64,000 nucleotides of DNA from assembly GCF_039973015.1 (NCBI RefSeq), contig NZ_JBDWLT010000003.1:62001-126000 (forward strand), written 5' to 3'. The notes beneath the pieces are model-generated. The model worked only from the letters and a program-made list of their open reading frames with translations. It had not been told where the DNA came from and did not search any database. A program made the position numbers and the translations under genes. Origin of the DNA: Parvibaculum sp039973015. GTDB lineage: Bacteria; Pseudomonadota; Alphaproteobacteria; Parvibaculales; Parvibaculaceae. Shown here piece after piece: positions 42,678 to 51,208 of this stretch (its first letter is position 1; the number at the start of each line of letters is the position of its first letter).

Positions 42678-43589
42678 ATGCGCCTCCTTGTCGCCATTGG
42701 CGGAAACGCGCTCCTGAAGCGCGGGGATACGCTGGGTATCGGCGAACAGCGCCGCAACATGGGCGAGGCTGCCTCCGCGATTGCCGGTCTCGCCCGGGAA
42801 CATGAGCTGGTGCTGGTGCATGGCAACGGCCCGCAGGTCGGCCTTCTCGCGCTCGAAGCCGATGCCTACAAGGGCGCGCCGCCATATCCGCTCGATGTTC
42901 TCGGCGCGGAGTCGCAGGGCATGATCGGCTATGTGATCGAGCAGGCCATGCGCAAGGCCTTGCCGGAGCGCGAGGTCGTGACCGTGCTGACGCAGACCCT
43001 TGTCGATCCGGATGACCCCGCTTTCGCAAATCCGGTGAAGCCCATCGGCCCCGTCTATGACGAACAGACGGCGAGGGCGCTCGCCGCCGAGCGCGGCTGG
43101 TCAGTCGCGCCGGATGGTCCGGGCGGCAAGACCTGGCGCCGTGTCGTCGCCTCGCCGGCGCCGCGCCGTATCGTGGAGCTTGGCGCCATCCGTCATCTCG
43201 TCGAAAGCGGTTGCCTCGTCATCTGTGCGGGCGGCGGCGGCATTCCCGTCCTGCCGGGCGAGGGCGGCGCGGTAGAAGGCGTCGAAGCCGTCATCGACAA
43301 GGATCTTGCAGCTTGCCTTCTCGCGACGGATCTCGATGCGGACGGCCTGCTGATCCTCACCGATGTGGACGGTGTCTATGAAGGCTGGGATACGCCAGCG
43401 CAGACGCGCATTGAGGCGATCTCCGCCCGCTCGCTCGACCCCGCTTCCTTTGCGTCGGGCTCGATGGCGCCCAAGATCGAAGCCGTGCGCCATTTTGCGC
43501 TCGCCAGTGGCCGCCCCGCTTTCATCGGCGCATTGGGGCAGGCGGCAGACATCCTTTCGGGCCGTTCCGGCACGCGTATCGACCCTTGA
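42678..43589 (+). CDS. arcC: Carbamate kinase
   Basis: A 303-residue amino acid kinase-fold enzyme that makes ATP from carbamoyl phosphate and ADP. Motifs: VAIGGNALLKRGD, LVHGNGPQVGLL, CAGGGGIPV, VIDKDLAACLLA and LTDVDGVY, with SMAPKIEA near the end. Only three bases separate it from aguA. It closes the ptcA, permease, aguA, arcC run in the same order as the agmatine deiminase operons of Enterococcus and Lactococcus, giving an energy-yielding route. Confidence 0.95.
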   Translation: MRLLVAIGGNALLKRGDTLGIGEQRRNMGEAASAIAGLAREHELVLVHGNGPQVGLLALEADAYKGAPPYPLDVLGAESQGMIGYVIEQAMRKALPEREVVTVLTQTLVDPDDPAFANPVKPIGPVYDEQTARALAAERGWSVAPDGPGGKTWRRVVASPAPRRIVELGAIRHLVESGCLVICAGGGGIPVLPGEGGAVEGVEAVIDKDLAACLLATDLDADGLLILTDVDGVYEGWDTPAQTRIEAISARSLDPASFASGSMAPKIEAVRHFALASGRPAFIGALGQAADILSGRSGTRIDP

Positions 43590-43674
43590 AACTCTGCCGT
43601 TCTGCCCCCTGCCGCAATGCCCCACCGCCTGCTAAGCTGCCGCGAAAGAGGAGCCGGTGCGGTCGGGCAGGATA

Positions 43675-44532
43675 ATGAGTACAACGGCTACAAGTGATGC
43701 CCCGGCTTCGGATGACGGCCTGCTTCGCAACACGTTTCATGTCGTTCCGCCGCCGCCGCCCCGGAAGAAACCCTGGAGCGAGCTTGCCATCGCCATTGGT
43801 CTCGCGCTCCTCATCAATCTCATCGCGGTCCTGTCTCTCATCTTCAAGCCGCCGGTCTCGACGCCGCCGGCCGAACCGCCATCCATCTCCGTGGATCTCG
43901 TGCCCGAGCCGGAGCCCCAGCCCCAGCCCGAGCCCGAGCCCCAACCGGAACCGGAACCGGAACCAGAACCAGAGCCGCAGCCTTCCGAAGAAGAATCCTC
44001 GGGCTTCTTCACGCGCTCTGGTGTCGGCAATGAAGCGCAAGACGCCGGAAGCGGCGGCGAGAAGAACGAGGATATGAACCTTCGCCCGGACCCCGTCCCC
44101 GAGGACAAGACCTCTCGCCAGCGCGAAAACACGACGCCGGACGAAAACCTCCCCGGATGGGCGATGGATGTAGGCGAAGGCTATGGCATTCCCAGAGGCG
44201 ACCCCAGGGCCTCCGGCCGCGACCGCACGGCAACCTCGGGATCGGGCGGCGATGCCTACATGAATTCGGCGCGCAATTGCATTGCGGATAAATTCATCTT
44301 CCCGCGTGAAGCGGCGGGCCAGAGCGGCGTAGCCGTCCTCAGTATCGACGTTCATCGCTCCGGCCGGGTGCTGCGCGTCGGCTTTATCAAGTCGGCGGGT
44401 GTTCCCGCGCTGGACCGGGCAGCCGTCGAAGTCATTGCCAGATGCGCGCCTTTTCCGCCGTTTCCCTCTGGCGCTCCCCAGGAGGTCGAACCCTTCGCGC
44501 TCACCCTCCCCATGCCAATTCCCTCCCGGTAA
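43675..44532 (+). CDS. TonB family protein (energy transducer)
   Basis: A 285-residue protein with a cytoplasmic head, one membrane helix (about 36-56, LAIAIGLALLINLIAVLSLIF), and a periplasmic Pro/Glu/Gln spacer of repeated PEPQ/PEPE units (about 75-105). A low-complexity linker leads to a TonB C-terminal domain (RNCIADKFIFPREAAGQSG, VLSIDVHRSGRVLRVGFIKS). It would pass proton-motive energy to outer membrane receptors. No ExbB/ExbD or receptor gene is adjacent. The ATG at 43675 is preferred over a GTG at 43657. It starts 85 bases after arcC and is probably unrelated to it. Confidence 0.85.
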   Translation: MSTTATSDAPASDDGLLRNTFHVVPPPPPRKKPWSELAIAIGLALLINLIAVLSLIFKPPVSTPPAEPPSISVDLVPEPEPQPQPEPEPQPEPEPEPEPEPQPSEEESSGFFTRSGVGNEAQDAGSGGEKNEDMNLRPDPVPEDKTSRQRENTTPDENLPGWAMDVGEGYGIPRGDPRASGRDRTATSGSGGDAYMNSARNCIADKFIFPREAAGQSGVAVLSIDVHRSGRVLRVGFIKSAGVPALDRAAVEVIARCAPFPPFPSGAPQEVEPFALTLPMPIPSR

Positions 44533-44559
44533 CGTCCTGAAATATGCCATTCTCACCCA

Positions 44560-44577
44560 CCCACCCTTATGGGTGGG
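44560..44577. repeat. GC-rich intergenic hairpin (CCCACCC/GGGTGGG)
   Basis: Seven-base arms CCCACCC (44560-44566) and GGGTGGG (44571-44577) around TTAT, extended by further ACCC/GGGT units, lie 27 bases after the TonB stop. Similar C-rich/G-rich pairs recur at about 48714, 56498 and 58752. It may act as a weak terminator. Confidence 0.45.
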
Positions 44578-44721
44578 GTGGGGATGGCGTAACCGTTTCA
44601 GCATCCGCAGGCTCTGGAAAGCCGGGGAAACGCGATCTGGGAGGAAAGCGTGCTGAAAAGGATAAGTAGCTGGATTCGTGGAGGAATTTCCTCGACGGCA
44701 GCCAGCGGGGGAGGACGGATC

Positions 44722-45741
44722 GTGCCGAAAACGGCCCATCACTGGTATTTCAACAAGCGCCCGAAAGATGTCATCGAGGACGACACACTCGTCCTGCGCG
44801 AGGACCCCATCCCCGAATTGAAGGATGGCGAAATCCTCATTCGATCCCTCTATATGTCGCTCGACGCCACCAACCGCGTCTGGCTCAGCGACTGGGACAC
44901 CTATATGGACCCGCTGCCCATTGGCGCGCGGATGCTCGGTTTCATCCTCGGTGAGGTGGCGGAATCGAAGAACCCGGCTTTCCCGCAAGGCTCTCTCGTC
45001 ACCGGTCTCGGCACCTGGTCGGACTGGATCGTGACGGACGGCGAGGGCTGGGGTGCCTTCCCTCGCCCGGAAGGCGTTTCCCTTGCGGATGCTTTCGGCA
45101 TTCTCGCGGTCGCGGGCCCCACGGCCTATGTCGGCCTTCACGAGATTGGCAAACCCAGGCCGGGCGACACGGTCGTCGTGACGGCCGCAGCGGGTGCCGT
45201 CGGCGCATTGGCAGGCCAGATCGCGAAGCTGCATGGTTGCCGCGTCGTCGGCGTCGCCGGATCGGATGACAAGTGCAAATGGCTGACGGACGAGCTTGGC
45301 TTCGATGCCGCCACCAACTACCGCAAGGAAGACTTGCTCGAAGCCTTGAAGCGCGAAGCCCCGAACGGCATTGACGTGCAGTTCGAGAATGTCGGTGGCG
45401 ACCAGCTCGATGCGGCCCTCACCTTGATGAACGATGGCGGGCGCGTCGTCATCTGCGGCCTCATCTCCACCTATAATTCGTCGGGCCCGGTGCCGGGGCC
45501 CTACATGTTCCGCAATGTCATCATGAAGCGCCTCACCATTCAGGGCTTCGTGATCCTCGATTACGCGGAGCATTACCCGGAATATCACGCGAAACTGATC
45601 GAGTGGATGCGTTCGGGCGATCTCAAATATCGCATCCATGTCGAGGAAGGCATCGAGAACGCGGTCGCCGCGCTGCGTCTGCTCTATACGGGCGGCAATA
45701 ACGGCAAGCTGATGGTTCGCATCGGAGGGGAGAGCCGATAA
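44722..45741 (+). CDS. NADP-dependent MDR oxidoreductase (PTGR/CurA type)
   Basis: A 339-residue zinc-independent medium-chain reductase. It carries MSLDATNRVWLSD, the cofactor site VVVTAAAGAVGALAGQIAKLHGCRVVGVAGSDDK split over about 145-175, then FENVGGDQLDAAL and ICGLISTYNS. These are typical of prostaglandin/alkenal reductases that reduce the double bond of alpha,beta-unsaturated ketones. I take the GTG at 44722 (GGGGGAGGA upstream), which gives the family length, over the GTG at 44650. It is the gene before the LAL regulator and could produce a saturated ketone for the carboxylase downstream; this is inference. Confidence 0.85.
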   Translation: MPKTAHHWYFNKRPKDVIEDDTLVLREDPIPELKDGEILIRSLYMSLDATNRVWLSDWDTYMDPLPIGARMLGFILGEVAESKNPAFPQGSLVTGLGTWSDWIVTDGEGWGAFPRPEGVSLADAFGILAVAGPTAYVGLHEIGKPRPGDTVVVTAAAGAVGALAGQIAKLHGCRVVGVAGSDDKCKWLTDELGFDAATNYRKEDLLEALKREAPNGIDVQFENVGGDQLDAALTLMNDGGRVVICGLISTYNSSGPVPGPYMFRNVIMKRLTIQGFVILDYAEHYPEYHAKLIEWMRSGDLKYRIHVEEGIENAVAALRLLYTGGNNGKLMVRIGGESR

Positions 45742-45838
45742 CGGATCGTCGGGCATAACGAGAAAATAAAAGTCCCGTGTGAACGCGGGCCAGCGGTGTG
45801 CAGGGGGTGCGCCGCCGTCCCTGGAGGAGGGCGTGCTA

Positions 45839-48592
45839 ATGGGAGCGTTGGAACCGAAAACATCGGAAGCGGGTAAGGGTGGTCATTCGCCACGGCGCTC
45901 TTTCATGCGGGCGGACAGCTCGGCGCCCGCGTCGAACAATCTTGTTCTTCGCAAATATCAGCTCGACAGGCTCAAGAACCATACCGGCGTTCGCCTTCTC
46001 GTCGTTCAGGCGCCTGCGGGCTTTGGCAAGACGACGCTTCTGCGCCAATATTGCGCATGGCGCGAGGAGCAGGGCACAATCGTCGCCTGGCTTCACCTCG
46101 AAGCGCATTATTCCGATCCGTCGCGTTTTCTCCGGCTTCTCTGCGAGGCCGTGGCCGCCGCGTGCCCGGATTGCAATATCTCTCTGCCGGAGAGTTCATC
46201 CGCCTCCATTCAGGATTTTTCTCGCTGTGTGCAGGCGGTGGAGGGCGAGCTTGTCATCGTCATCGACAATTTCGAGCAGGCCGCTCATACGGGCATGGAA
46301 GCCGTCATTGCGCAACTGGTTCGCATCGTCCCCAAAGGGGCACAGCTCTGCATCGGTACGCGCGTTATCCCGTCGATCAATCTGCCGCGCCTCCAGCTTC
46401 GCGAACAGGCAGTGGTGGTGAATGTCGAGGGCTTGCGTTTCCGCGCAAACGAAACGGCGGAATTCTTTCGCGAGTTTCGCGATATCTCGGACGAGGAGGT
46501 CGACCGCTATCAGTCGGCGACGGATGGCTGGCCCGCCGCGCTCCAGTGCATCCGCCTCTCCATGCGTGGCCGCACGGGCCGCGCGCGGGCCCTGCCCACA
46601 TCCGGCGTCACGCCCGACCTGATCGACTTCCTCGCCACAGATGTCTTTGAAAACCTCACCGCCGATTTCCAGCGTGTGCTTCTCGAAGCCTGCATGCCGG
46701 AGCGCATCTGCCCGGAGCTTCTCGAACATATTGCCGGGCGGGAGGATGGAGAGGCCTGTCTGAACGAGATCGAGCATCTCGGCCTCTTTTTGACGCCAGT
46801 CGATATGGATCGCCGCTGGTTCCGTTTTCACACCGTCTTCCGGCAGGTCTTGCTCACGCGCCTGCGCCGCGAGATGTCGGAGGCGGAAGTCCTTGCCCAT
46901 CACCACAAGATCGCGGGCTGGTACGAGGCGCATGGCTTCTGCGAGGAAGCAATCGCGCATTATCTGGATGCGGGTCATGAGCAGGAAGCAGCGTCGCTTC
47001 TCAACTCCGGGATCGACCGGCTCATCGCCGAGGAACGGCTCGATCTCATCGTGCGGTTTACCGACCGGCTTCAGCCCGAGACGATCCAGAAATACGAGGA
47101 TATCCTGAACGCCGCGATTATCGCCTATGGCTTCCGCCGCGAATTCGCAAAGGCAAACAGGATCATCGCGCTTCGCCGTGCCGCCCTGGAGCGTGAGAAC
47201 GCCCCGAAAAAGGCCTGGGGCGTCCACAACTACACCCGTATTTTCACCAACGCCGCGCAGGACCGTGTGCTTGAGATCGGCGCGACCGGCGACAAGGTAA
47301 TCGAACTGCTCGAAGGCAGCGAGGGTCTGGAATTTGCGGTTGCCCTCAACGCGCGCGCCTATTGGCAATATCTGAACAGCCAGTTCGAGGAAGCGCGCGA
47401 GACGATTGCCCGCGCCCGTGCCCTCCATGACGAGGCGCATAATCTTTTCGGTCTGTCCTATTGCGAATGGATCAACGCCAATGTCCTCGCTGCACAGGGG
47501 CACAATGAAGATGCCTTTCGGGCGCTGAAGCAGGCCTATGTCCACAATGAGGAATGCGCGACCGCAAGTGTCACCGCTGGCTCCGTCATTGCCGCCTGCC
47601 TCGCCGAAACGCTTTATGAGAAGAACTGCATTGCCGAAGCCGAGACGCTGCTGAACGATCACTTCCTGCTTATCGAGCAGCAGGCAATCGTTGAACCGCT
47701 TGCACTCGCCTTCCTCACGATGGCCCGTGTCGCCATGTTGCGCGGTGAGGAGCGCGATGCGGAAGAAGTCCTCGACCGGATGATGTATCTCGGTCATCGC
47801 TACAATCTTCGCCGTCTCGTGCTCTACGCCAAGGCGGAGCTTGTGCGTCAGGCAACGCTCGCGGGCGATCTCGACAAGGCACGCTCGCGCCTGGCCGGGC
47901 TTGGCACCTCGGAGGTCGAAGGCGAGGAAGACCTTGTCTTCCATGCGGGCGAAACCGAAGCGCAGACCGTCACCGAGGCGCGCCTGCTTATCCTTTCCGG
48001 GCGTCATGCCGATGCGCGTGCGCTGCTCCAGCCCGCGGCCCGCAAGGCGCGTGCGCAGCGCCGCATACGCCGCTTCGTGAAGCTCAATCTCCTGCTGGCG
48101 ATTTCGCTCAATGTCGAAGGCCAGGTGAACTCGGCGCGCCGTGCATTGATAGAGGCGCTTCAGGCCGGTGCCCCGGACCAGTTCATCCGTCTTGTTCTCG
48201 ACGAAGGCCCGCAAGCCGTCCGTCTCCTTCAGGAGGCGCGGCAGGCATTGCCGAAATTCCCGGACCTGCCGCAGAAGGATCGCGTCTCCGCCTATCTCGA
48301 CCGCCTTCTCTCCGAGGCCGGAGAGTTCGCACCCGTGCTCATGACGCAGGACGAATACGAAGACGATGATCATGACGAGCCGTCCGTTCCCCTGCTTGAG
48401 GAACTGACCGAGCGCGAACGCGAAATTCTGCGTCTCGTCTCCAACGGCTTCTCGAACAAGGCGCTTGCCGACCGCCTCTCCCTTTCCACCAATACGGTGA
48501 AGTGGCACCTGCGGAACATCTTCGAGAAATTGCAGATCAGCAACCGCATGCAGGCGGTTTCCGTCGCTCGTCATTTCGGTCTGATCGATTAG
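45839..48592 (+). CDS. LAL-type LuxR family regulator (MalT-like ATPase)
   Basis: A 917-residue transcription activator of the large ATP-binding LuxR group. Walker A is APAGFGKTTLL (58-68), Walker B is in LVIVIDNFEQA (about 140-150). A winged-helix segment and a long region of TPR-like helical repeats (about 380-820) follow, and the LuxR helix-turn-helix is at the end (LTEREREILRLV, NTVKWHLRNIFEKL). Such proteins bind a small inducer and ATP and then activate a nearby operon. The carboxylase-like operon starts 222 bases downstream on the same strand and is the obvious target. ATG at 45839 has GGAGGAGG nine bases upstream; GTG at 45833 is too close. Confidence 0.9.
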   Translation: MGALEPKTSEAGKGGHSPRRSFMRADSSAPASNNLVLRKYQLDRLKNHTGVRLLVVQAPAGFGKTTLLRQYCAWREEQGTIVAWLHLEAHYSDPSRFLRLLCEAVAAACPDCNISLPESSSASIQDFSRCVQAVEGELVIVIDNFEQAAHTGMEAVIAQLVRIVPKGAQLCIGTRVIPSINLPRLQLREQAVVVNVEGLRFRANETAEFFREFRDISDEEVDRYQSATDGWPAALQCIRLSMRGRTGRARALPTSGVTPDLIDFLATDVFENLTADFQRVLLEACMPERICPELLEHIAGREDGEACLNEIEHLGLFLTPVDMDRRWFRFHTVFRQVLLTRLRREMSEAEVLAHHHKIAGWYEAHGFCEEAIAHYLDAGHEQEAASLLNSGIDRLIAEERLDLIVRFTDRLQPETIQKYEDILNAAIIAYGFRREFAKANRIIALRRAALERENAPKKAWGVHNYTRIFTNAAQDRVLEIGATGDKVIELLEGSEGLEFAVALNARAYWQYLNSQFEEARETIARARALHDEAHNLFGLSYCEWINANVLAAQGHNEDAFRALKQAYVHNEECATASVTAGSVIAACLAETLYEKNCIAEAETLLNDHFLLIEQQAIVEPLALAFLTMARVAMLRGEERDAEEVLDRMMYLGHRYNLRRLVLYAKAELVRQATLAGDLDKARSRLAGLGTSEVEGEEDLVFHAGETEAQTVTEARLLILSGRHADARALLQPAARKARAQRRIRRFVKLNLLLAISLNVEGQVNSARRALIEALQAGAPDQFIRLVLDEGPQAVRLLQEARQALPKFPDLPQKDRVSAYLDRLLSEAGEFAPVLMTQDEYEDDDHDEPSVPLLEELTEREREILRLVSNGFSNKALADRLSLSTNTVKWHLRNIFEKLQISNRMQAVSVARHFGLID

Positions 48593-48593
48593 G

Positions 48594-48638
48594 GCGTTTT
48601 CAGCAAAATTGGCTACCGGTTTTGCGGTTCGAAAACGC
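48594..48638. repeat. Intergenic palindromic element (GCGTTTTC...GAAAACGC)
   Basis: Arms GCGTTTTC (48594-48601) and GAAAACGC (48631-48638) pair perfectly; the inner part contains ACCGGTTTTGCGGTTCG. It begins two bases after the LAL regulator stop. I recall elements of this style (GCGTTTTC...ACCGGTT...GAAAACGC) scattered between genes in Rhizobiales. It could fold and end transcription. Confidence 0.6.
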
Positions 48639-48814
48639 GGCCTCACAAAAACTTGCGAGCCGACCGCCGCTTTCCTGAAAGGGTGATCGGCTCCAGCCAA
48701 ACTCCATCCTTTCGGGTGGGGCGAGGGGGGTGCCGGCCCCTTAATTTCCTCCTCATAAACGGTGAGGGTGCCGCTATACGGCGCCCCTAAAAGACGATCG
48801 GGGAGGATCTGGCC

Positions 48815-50698
48815 GTGGGGCTTCTGGTAAGCATCGACAATGGTGGCACGCTGACGGATGTCTGCGCGACGGATGGTGTGTCGACCATCCACGCGAAAAC
48901 GCTGACCACGCCGCATGATCTCACCGAGTGCTTTGTGAAGTGTCTGGAGGCGTTGTCGGAAAAGATCGACGGTGAAATCGATCTGCCGAAGCTCGTCAGC
49001 ACCATCGACTACATTCGCTATTCCACCACCCAGGGCACGAATGCCATCGTGCAGCGCAAGGGGCCGCGCATCGGTCTGCTGACGGATGACGATGCCGTCG
49101 CCACGGAAGCGATGAATGCCGCGCCCGCGCTTTTCGAGGCCTTTATCGGCGACCGCGTCCGCGTCCTGTCGAACATGGCGGCAGGTGAGGGGAGCACCGA
49201 ACTCGTCACCGCCGTCTCCCGGCTCGTCTCGGCCGGCGCAAGCCGCATCGTCATTGCCTTCTCCGGCGCCGATGCCGCTGCCCGCGAAAAGGCCGCCAAG
49301 CGCACGCTCTATCGTGCTTTCCCGCGTCATCTTCTGGGTGCCGTTCCGCTTCTCTTCTCCACGGAATTGACGCGCATCGGCACGCTCGACCAGCGAGTCT
49401 GGACGAGCATTGTCAACGCCTTCCTCCACCCCGCGATGGAAGCCTTCCTCTACAATGCGGAAAACCGTCTGCGCGAACATCGTGCGCGCAAGCCGCTTCT
49501 CATCTTTCGCAATGACGGCAATTCCACCCGCGTCGCAAAAACCGTTGCCATCAAGACCTATTCCTCCGGTCCGCAGGGCGGTGTTGTCGGCGGCGAAGTG
49601 CTCCTGAAGCATTACGGCATCCCCGCCGCCGTCTCCATCGACATTGGCGGCACGACGACCGACATCGCCATGTTCGACGATGCGTCGGTTTCCGTCGCCT
49701 CTTCCGGTCATATCGAGGGCGCGCCGGTTTCGATCCCGCTTGCCGCCATCGAAAGCATCGGCGCGGGCGGCGGCTCGATCATCCGCGCGGAGGGCGGAAA
49801 AATTCTCGTCGGCCCCGAAAGCGTCGGCTCCGCCCCCGGCCCCGCCTGCTTCGCGCGCGGCGGCACGAAGGCGACCATGACGGATGCCTTCCTTGCCCTC
49901 GGCATTCTCGATCCCGGCTCCTATTTCGGCGGCCGTATGCCCCTCGACCGTGAGCGCGCCGAACGCGCCATCATGGCCGAAGTCGGCGAACCCCTCGGTC
50001 TGGGCCTTGCCGAAGCCGCACAGGCGATGGCGGATGCCTATCACGGCAAGATCGCCGGTGAGCTTGCCGCCTGGAGCAAGAAAAACCCGGACGCGACGCT
50101 TCTCGCCTTCGGCGGTGCCGGGCCGATGTCCGCTTGCGGCGTCGCCGAAAAGGCCGGCCTCAATACCGTCCTCATTCCAAAATTCGCCGCCGTCTTCTCG
50201 GCCTATGGCATCGCCTTCTCCGATATCGAACACAGCTACATGGCGGAGCTTGTCGCGGGCCGTGACGATGCGCTCGATGCCGCGAAGTCCGGTCTCGTGG
50301 AGCAGGCTCGCCGCGGCATGCTCGCCGAGGGCTTCGATCTCGCCGAATGCAATCTCGACTATGCCGTGCTGACGAAGAACGGCGAAGGCTATAGCCGCGC
50401 GAAGCTCAATGGCCGGCATGACGGCGCGAACACCGAAAGCTGGCTCGAACTGCGCGTGACGAAACCCATCGAGAAGATCGCGCTCGGCGCGCCGCTCGCG
50501 GATGGAAAGCGTGAGGCGAAGCCTGCGGGGCTGCGCAAGGGAACCTCCGATCTGCCGCTCTTCCGTCTGGAGGATCTCCAGCCCGGCGATTTCGGCGCGG
50601 GCCCCTGCCTCGTGGAAGAAGCCTTCTTCACCACGCATGTGCGCGAGGGCTGGCGCTTCGCCGTCAGCGGCAATGGCGACCTCTTGCTTAAGAAGTAA
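48815..50698 (+). CDS. HyuA-type hydantoinase/oxoprolinase (ketone carboxylase first large subunit-like)
   Basis: A 627-residue actin-like ATPase-fold protein. Nucleotide motifs: SIDNGGTLTDV at the N-terminus (the usual form is DIGGTFTD), YSTTQGTNAIVQRKG, VSIDIGGTTTDIAMF and VGPESVGSAPGPACF. It is about 67 kDa, close to the 70-kDa alpha subunit of acetophenone carboxylase, and its gene likewise comes first, ahead of a small zinc-ribbon gene. In that enzyme HyuA-like subunits phosphorylate the substrate with ATP. A plain hydantoinase is the alternative. GTG at 48815 follows GGGAGGA. Confidence 0.82.
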   Translation: MGLLVSIDNGGTLTDVCATDGVSTIHAKTLTTPHDLTECFVKCLEALSEKIDGEIDLPKLVSTIDYIRYSTTQGTNAIVQRKGPRIGLLTDDDAVATEAMNAAPALFEAFIGDRVRVLSNMAAGEGSTELVTAVSRLVSAGASRIVIAFSGADAAAREKAAKRTLYRAFPRHLLGAVPLLFSTELTRIGTLDQRVWTSIVNAFLHPAMEAFLYNAENRLREHRARKPLLIFRNDGNSTRVAKTVAIKTYSSGPQGGVVGGEVLLKHYGIPAAVSIDIGGTTTDIAMFDDASVSVASSGHIEGAPVSIPLAAIESIGAGGGSIIRAEGGKILVGPESVGSAPGPACFARGGTKATMTDAFLALGILDPGSYFGGRMPLDRERAERAIMAEVGEPLGLGLAEAAQAMADAYHGKIAGELAAWSKKNPDATLLAFGGAGPMSACGVAEKAGLNTVLIPKFAAVFSAYGIAFSDIEHSYMAELVAGRDDALDAAKSGLVEQARRGMLAEGFDLAECNLDYAVLTKNGEGYSRAKLNGRHDGANTESWLELRVTKPIEKIALGAPLADGKREAKPAGLRKGTSDLPLFRLEDLQPGDFGAGPCLVEEAFFTTHVREGWRFAVSGNGDLLLKK

Positions 50699-50787
50699 CC
50701 GGGAGCAATCCCAGGCGAAGTGCCCTCTTAAAACAAAGAGACCGGTTCGCCGTCCGGGATTGCGACCCCCCGAAGGGGAGAAACAAA

Positions 50788-51183
50788 ATGAAAGTTTTCA
50801 TCACGTCGATGCTCACCATCGACCTCGATAACGAACGCTGGGAATGCGGCGCCTGCGGCCACGATATCGGCAATGCGCGCGATAACTACAAGAAGGGCCT
50901 GCTCGTCCGCGAGCGCGACCCCTCCGAGGTCCACGCGCCCATCCTCGATGCGGAAAAATACGACATCACCTTCGCGCCCGATGCCGACTGGTGCCGCATC
51001 CTCGAATATTGCTGCCCGAACTGCGGCCATCTCGCGGAAGTCGAATACCTGCCGCCGGGCCATCCGCCCGCCCATGACATCGACTTCGATATCGATGCGC
51101 TGAAGGCGCAATGGGCCGGACGCGAGCCGCTGGAGAAGGCGGTCCTCGGGCCTGAATTCGTCGCGCCGCCTCACTCGCACTGA
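50788..51183 (+). CDS. Small zinc-ribbon subunit (acetone/acetophenone carboxylase gamma-like)
   Basis: A 131-residue protein with a CGAC pair (Cys20, Cys23) and a CCPNC cluster (Cys75, Cys76, Cys79) that together can hold one zinc, plus an isolated Cys69. The size, about 15 kDa, equals the small subunit of acetophenone carboxylase, and small subunits of this kind occur only beside HyuA/HyuB genes of ketone carboxylases as far as I know. It therefore separates this cluster from ordinary hydantoinase or oxoprolinase operons. The gap after the first large subunit is 89 bases; the second large subunit follows after 25. Confidence 0.82.
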   Translation: MKVFITSMLTIDLDNERWECGACGHDIGNARDNYKKGLLVRERDPSEVHAPILDAEKYDITFAPDADWCRILEYCCPNCGHLAEVEYLPPGHPPAHDIDFDIDALKAQWAGREPLEKAVLGPEFVAPPHSH

Positions 51184-51208
51184 ACAAAAGCAACAAGGGA
51201 CGAAACAC

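Noticed and set aside
43915..43985. Short tandem repeats (CCGGAACCGGAACC type) that resemble a repeat array
   Set aside because: They encode the Pro/Glu spacer of the TonB-family protein; unit length and setting exclude CRISPR.
43522..45756. A 744-codon minus-strand frame across the TonB and MDR genes
   Set aside because: Covers two well-supported plus-strand genes and their gap; its apparent Gly/Leu/Phe repeats are the reverse of the Pro/Glu TonB spacer.
46196..50638. A 1480-codon open frame on the minus strand across the LAL regulator and first HyuA-like gene
   Set aside because: It is antisense to two genes with clear domains. High-GC codon bias opens such frames; it spans an intergenic terminator-like repeat and has no recognisable domain.
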